A stretch of 64,000 nucleotides of DNA, from assembly GCF_000172075.1 (NCBI RefSeq), contig NZ_ABIC01000002.1, positions 110,597-174,596 of the forward strand, read 5' to 3'. Position numbers and translations under genes: made by a program. Under the pieces are notes generated by a model, which did not search any database, was not told where the DNA came from, and saw nothing but the letters and a program-made list of their open reading frames with translations. This DNA is from Shewanella benthica KT99 (GTDB lineage Bacteria; Pseudomonadota; Gammaproteobacteria; Enterobacterales; Shewanellaceae). Shown in pieces: positions 61,216 to 64,000 of the stretch. How positions within the stretch are numbered: position 1 is the stretch's first letter; every line of letters starts with the position of its first letter.

Positions 61216-61461
61216 ATGGAAGCTTCAACGATTGAAATTATTGGTTATTTTGCGTCAGTAATGGTAGCTATTTCATTGATGATGAAAGATATCATCTGGC
61301 TTAGATGTTTAAACTTTGCCGGTTGTTCCCTGTTCGTTGTCTACGGGATCTATATTTCGGCTTGGCCAGTGGCTGGTATGAATGCATTTGTTGCCTGTAT
61401 CAACATCTACCACCTGATAAAAATCTATCGTGCAAAACCACAGCAACTAGCTACAGCATAA
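61216..61461 (+). CDS. Small inner-membrane protein (YgjV/SemiSWEET-like)
   Basis: An 81-residue protein with three hydrophobic segments (about 5-22, 28-47 and 50-68). IIGYFASVMVAISLMMKDIIWLRCLN and FAGCSLFVVYGIYISAWPVAGMNAFV resemble YgjV-type and other PQ-loop-like three-helix proteins. The transport substrate, if any, is unknown. Single gene; a terminator-like hairpin follows. Confidence 0.6.
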   Translation: MEASTIEIIGYFASVMVAISLMMKDIIWLRCLNFAGCSLFVVYGIYISAWPVAGMNAFVACINIYHLIKIYRAKPQQLATA

Positions 61462-61536
61462 GAATATGCTAACAGGCATTTTCGAGTGTCATAAAAACTT
61501 AGACTAGTTGTCATCTCGCCGTCATGGCACCTTTTT

Positions 61537-61575
61537 AGGCTCTAAATCAGTATACCGCTGATGAGGAGCCTTTTT
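61537..61575 (+). terminator. Terminator-like hairpin overlapping the next gene's ribosome site
   Basis: Stem AGGCTC/GAGCCT plus inner ATCAG/CTGAT around loop TATACCG, with a 3x3 internal loop and five T immediately after. It ends at the ATG at 61576, and the right arm contains the GAGGAG ribosome site. So it may both end the upstream transcript and hide the site for the gene downstream. Confidence 0.6.
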
Positions 61576-61919
61576 ATGTTTGGCACTATTGCAAAATTAG
61601 ACAAACAAGCATTTCAATACATCTTTGCGCTTAGCGAGCACAGAGAGTGGCTTCTGCTCGCCAGAAAAATATCAAAAATCGAAGATGGCCCATTCTACTG
61701 CATATTTTCACTGACCTTACTGGTGAGCCACGCCAGAGGAGGGGAGCTGTTTAGTCTGGCTTTAGCCGCGTTTATTCTCGAACTGCCACTTTCATTTTGA
61801 AGAACGCTATCGGGCTGTCACGTATTGCGCTTGGGGTGCACTATCCCTTGGATATTGTGGCTGGTGCGGTACTGGGCTCAAGTTCTGTTGCGGCTATTTT
61901 GTACATAGGTGGGTATTAA
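61576..61919 (+). pseudogene. PAP2-family phosphatase remnant (internal deletion and frameshift)
   Basis: Residues 1-75 (MFGTIAKLDKQAF...ISKIEDGPFYCIFSLTLLVS) match the N-terminus of membrane PAP2 phosphatases. After the TGA at 61798-61800, a second frame resumes with LSRIALGVHYPLDIVAGAVLGSSS, the C-terminal PAP2 motif. The middle, including the catalytic RP and PSGH motifs, is absent. So a segment of roughly 150 bp or more was lost with a change of frame, and the product cannot be an active phosphatase. Confidence 0.82.
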
Positions 61920-61943
61920 CTTGCGTCATTTCATGGAGACAAT

Positions 61944-62508
61944 ATGAGAATACTTTATGGCGTCCAGGGAACGGGTAATGGCCATTTGAGTCGTGCACGG
62001 GTGATGGCTAAGTCTCTGCAAAAATATGGAGTGGATGTCGACTTCTTCTTTTCCGGACGTGCTCCTGAGCAGTTTTTCGATATGCAGTGCTTTGGCGAAT
62101 ACCAGGTTGAGACTGGGCTGACATTCGCGACCAATAATGGTCGGGTGAGTATGGCAAGAACCGCATGGAAAAATTCAGTGCCTTCTCTGTTGCATGAGAC
62201 TAACTCATTAGACTTGAGTCGCTACGATCTGGTGTTAAATGACTTTGAACCTGTTTCAGCTTGGGCCGCGAAGCGTCAAGGAGTCACTTCGATTAGTGTG
62301 AGTCACCAAGCGGCGCTTAAATATGCAGTGCCTAAGGTGGGAGAGAGCTGGTTTAACGAGAAGCTATTGAATTACTTTGCCCCTGTAGATATCGCATTGG
62401 GTTGTCACTGGCATCATTTCGGCTTTCCCATATTGCCTCCTTTCGTCGAAGTCGACCCTGTTATAGCCGTCAATAGCCATGAAATCTTAGTGTATCTGCC
62501 GTTTGAGG
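61944..62508 (+). pseudogene. MJ1255-type glycosyltransferase cut by IS66
   Basis: Residues 1-188 (MRILYGVQGTGNGHLSRA... HEILVYLPFE) match the N-terminal half of the MJ1255/VC2487 glycosyltransferase family (about 350 residues). The sequence ends at the IS boundary at 62509, where the frame runs into foreign sequence and stops at 62534. The remainder would lie beyond the nested elements, outside the window. Together with the PAP2 remnant, an envelope lipid or glycan function may have been lost. Confidence 0.85.
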
Positions 62509-63679
62509 GTAACCGTTCACCAGCCCCTTATTGACACGATCAATTGATGATCAATAAGGTTTGGTCATATCGCTATTGAACGATCTCTTTGCCGTGTCAA
62601 AATAGCTTCATGAAAAAGAAAAAACAATTCGCAACAGAGCCGCCTACGGTTGCTGAACTCGGTGAAAAAAAAGCAAACTTACTCATTCAAGAACTGTGGG
62701 AAAAGTTACGTGAATATGAAGACCGCCTAGCATTGAGCTCTAGAAACTCATCCAAATCACCATCCTCTGACTCCCCTGCGGATAAGGCTGAGCGAAAAAA
62801 GCTCAAACGCCTCGTAGTGGAAATAAGGTTGGCGCTCAACCTGGACATACGGGGCATAAAAGACCATTAGCGGAACTCAGCGCAACCGATGAGCAAGTCG
62901 CTTGCTTACCCGATTCATGTTGTTCTGATTGTGGTGGCGAGGTCATTGCCAACCCGACTCCAAGCTATCGTCATCAGGTATTTGAATTACCTAAACCTGC
63001 ACTTGATATAACTGAATACCAGTTATTTCACGGGCGTTGTCAGCAGTGCAACACCGTGAGCAAAGGAGCCTTGCCTGAAGAGGCTCCCGATGGTCAGATG
63101 GGGCCACGATTGCTCAGTTACGTGGCTGTGCTCAGTGGCTTGTATCACCTGAGCGTACGTAAAATTCAACGTTTACTGCAAGACCAATACGGGACTCATT
63201 TCTCTATCGGTCTGATTTCTGAAGCGCAAGGGCGAGTCAGTAGTATGCTGACGCCGACACACCAAGCTCTGCATCAACACATAAAAAAAGCGTCATTAGT
63301 GCATGTTGACGAGACGACGCACAATCGTAATGGTGAAGAGCATACCCGCTGGGTCTGGTTGTTATCGAGTGAGGATGCCGTATTCCAACAGGTGAAATAT
63401 TTTCGTAATAAGGATGCAGCCAAATCGATATTAGGCGAGCATACCCAAGCGATTGTCGTGAGTGACCAATGTCCCAGCTACAACTGGATTGAGCCCGAAC
63501 GGCATCAATTTTGCCTTGCCCATGTGCAGCGTAATTTACAACAAATGGCCGATTATTCAGGTAAGGGGCTTACCGCGAGTATCGGCAATCGACTGGTATT
63601 GCTATTCAAGTCCGTATTTCGCACTCAACATAGATATGAAGCCGGTGACGTTGACGAAATAATGTGGCGTCGGCGAATG
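62509..63679 (+). mobile_element. IS66-family element, left part (interrupted by a second IS66)
   Basis: The left end begins GTAACCGTTCACCAG, a typical IS66 terminal repeat, directly after glycosyltransferase codons. The transposase begins about 100 bp in with no tnpA/tnpB ahead, as in the single-gene ISBst12-like subgroup. The element is cut at 63679 by another IS66 end. Confidence 0.85.
62610..63679 (+). pseudogene. IS66 transposase: frameshifted and truncated
   Basis: ATG 62610 starts MKKKKQF with a leucine-zipper and NSSKSPSSDSPADKAERKK. Near 62805-62813 the frame shifts by one base (a missing base or two extra), and the true sequence continues as RSGNKVGAQPGHTGHKRP. The later part has a zinc finger (CCSDCGG...CQQC), the first Asp (LVHVDETTH) and the second Asp (VVSDQCPSYNW). 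It is lost at 63679 before the catalytic Glu region. Confidence 0.88.
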
Positions 63680-64000
63680 GTAAGCATTCACCAGAGGGGG
63701 ATTGACTAAGCTGAGGTTAGTCCAAATACGTCTGGGTAGTCGCATTTACCCACCACGCCCGCAATGATAGTGCTGATCACTGTTATCGGGGATAACTTGC
63801 GCTTCTTGCACGTTTCAACGACTGAGAGGATCCGAGATCGAAACTTCTCACCCCTATCTGAACTGGTGCCATAGCAGATCTTGCGCATGATCACGCTGCC
63901 ACGCAAACAACGCTCGGCTTCGTTATTGGTCAAAGGTGTCCCTGGGTGATTGAGAAAAACCCATAAACCTTGCTCATATTGAGAATATGTCGGCATCGCC
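63680..64000 (-). mobile_element. Second IS66-family element nested in the first (right end only)
   Basis: GTAAGCATTCACCAGAGGGGG at 63680 is an IS66-type end, similar but not identical to the one at 62509, facing the opposite way. The remaining element continues past the window edge. Confidence 0.82.
63706..64000 (-). CDS. IS66 transposase C-terminal part (continues beyond window)
   Basis: About 97 residues visible, open to the right edge. LTNNEAERCLRGSVIMRKICYG carries the catalytic Glu, and FRSRILSVVETCKKRKLSP is the family C-terminal segment. The stop at 63706 lies 26 bp inside the IS end at 63680. Whether the full transposase is intact cannot be seen. Confidence 0.88.
   Translation of the reverse strand, partial: AMPTYSQYEQGLWVFLNHPGTPLTNNEAERCLRGSVIMRKICYGTSSDRGEKFRSRILSVVETCKKRKLSPITVISTIIAGVVGKCDYPDVFGLTSA

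Overview
The window looks like a chromosomal segment of a marine Shewanella or a very close relative (Gammaproteobacteria, Alteromonadales). The evidence is gene order rather than a database search: hemCDXY divergent from cyaA and next to BpfA/LapA-type adhesins; cyaY-lptM-lysA-dapF-yigA-xerC-yigB; prmA-dusB-fis; a Wolinella-type frdCAB cluster; rho/trxA/rhlB/gppA; and ubiE-ubiJ-ubiB-tatABC-tatD with hemB nearby. I saw no rRNA, tRNA or CRISPR array.

Layout. 1-10.3 kb: two giant type-I-secreted repeat adhesins on the minus strand, each with an N-terminal retention module and a TAAG motif like the LapG protease site; the left one runs off the window. 10.5-14.6 kb: haem operon hemC-hemD-hemX-hemY. 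14.8-23.2 kb: adenylate cyclase, frataxin, a 572-bp MITE-like element, then the lysine and cell-wall precursor genes lysA and dapF with yigA, xerC and yigB. 23.3-26.5 kb: the iron-sulfur repair protein Ric/YtfE behind an IscR-type palindrome, then fis, dusB and prmA. 26.9-31.5 kb: fumarate reductase with two tandem cytochrome b genes ahead of frdA and frdB. 32.4-36.8 kb: an outer-membrane protein paired with a large metzincin lipoprotein. 37.2-41.5 kb: rho, trxA, rhlB and a short gppA. 41.7-49.1 kb: an IS1595-family element whose transposase has a stop codon, an intact OAR-like TonB-dependent receptor, and a second receptor broken by an in-frame TGA. 49.1-60.9 kb: periplasmic thioredoxin, hemB, a 7TM diguanylate cyclase, tatD, tatABC, ubiquinone genes ubiB/ubiJ/ubiE, an arginase-family hydrolase and rraA. 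61.2-64 kb: a decaying end with a small membrane protein, a PAP2 phosphatase remnant, and a glycosyltransferase cut by an IS66-family element that itself carries a second IS66 element.

How the genes work together. Core functions dominate: haem, ubiquinone, anaerobic respiration, protein export, RNA turnover and transcription termination. The accessory interest lies in the adhesin pair (surface attachment that is probably controlled by c-di-GMP; the secretion and LapD/LapG-type genes would lie beyond the left edge), the duplicated fumarate reductase anchor, the Fe-S-linked control of Ric, the MITE-like foldback element, and a cluster of lesions (stop codons, frameshifts, nested insertion sequences) between 41 and 64 kb.

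I found no clear new defence or biosynthetic system. The best candidates for something under-described are the adhesin pair, the FrdC pair and the MITE-like element.
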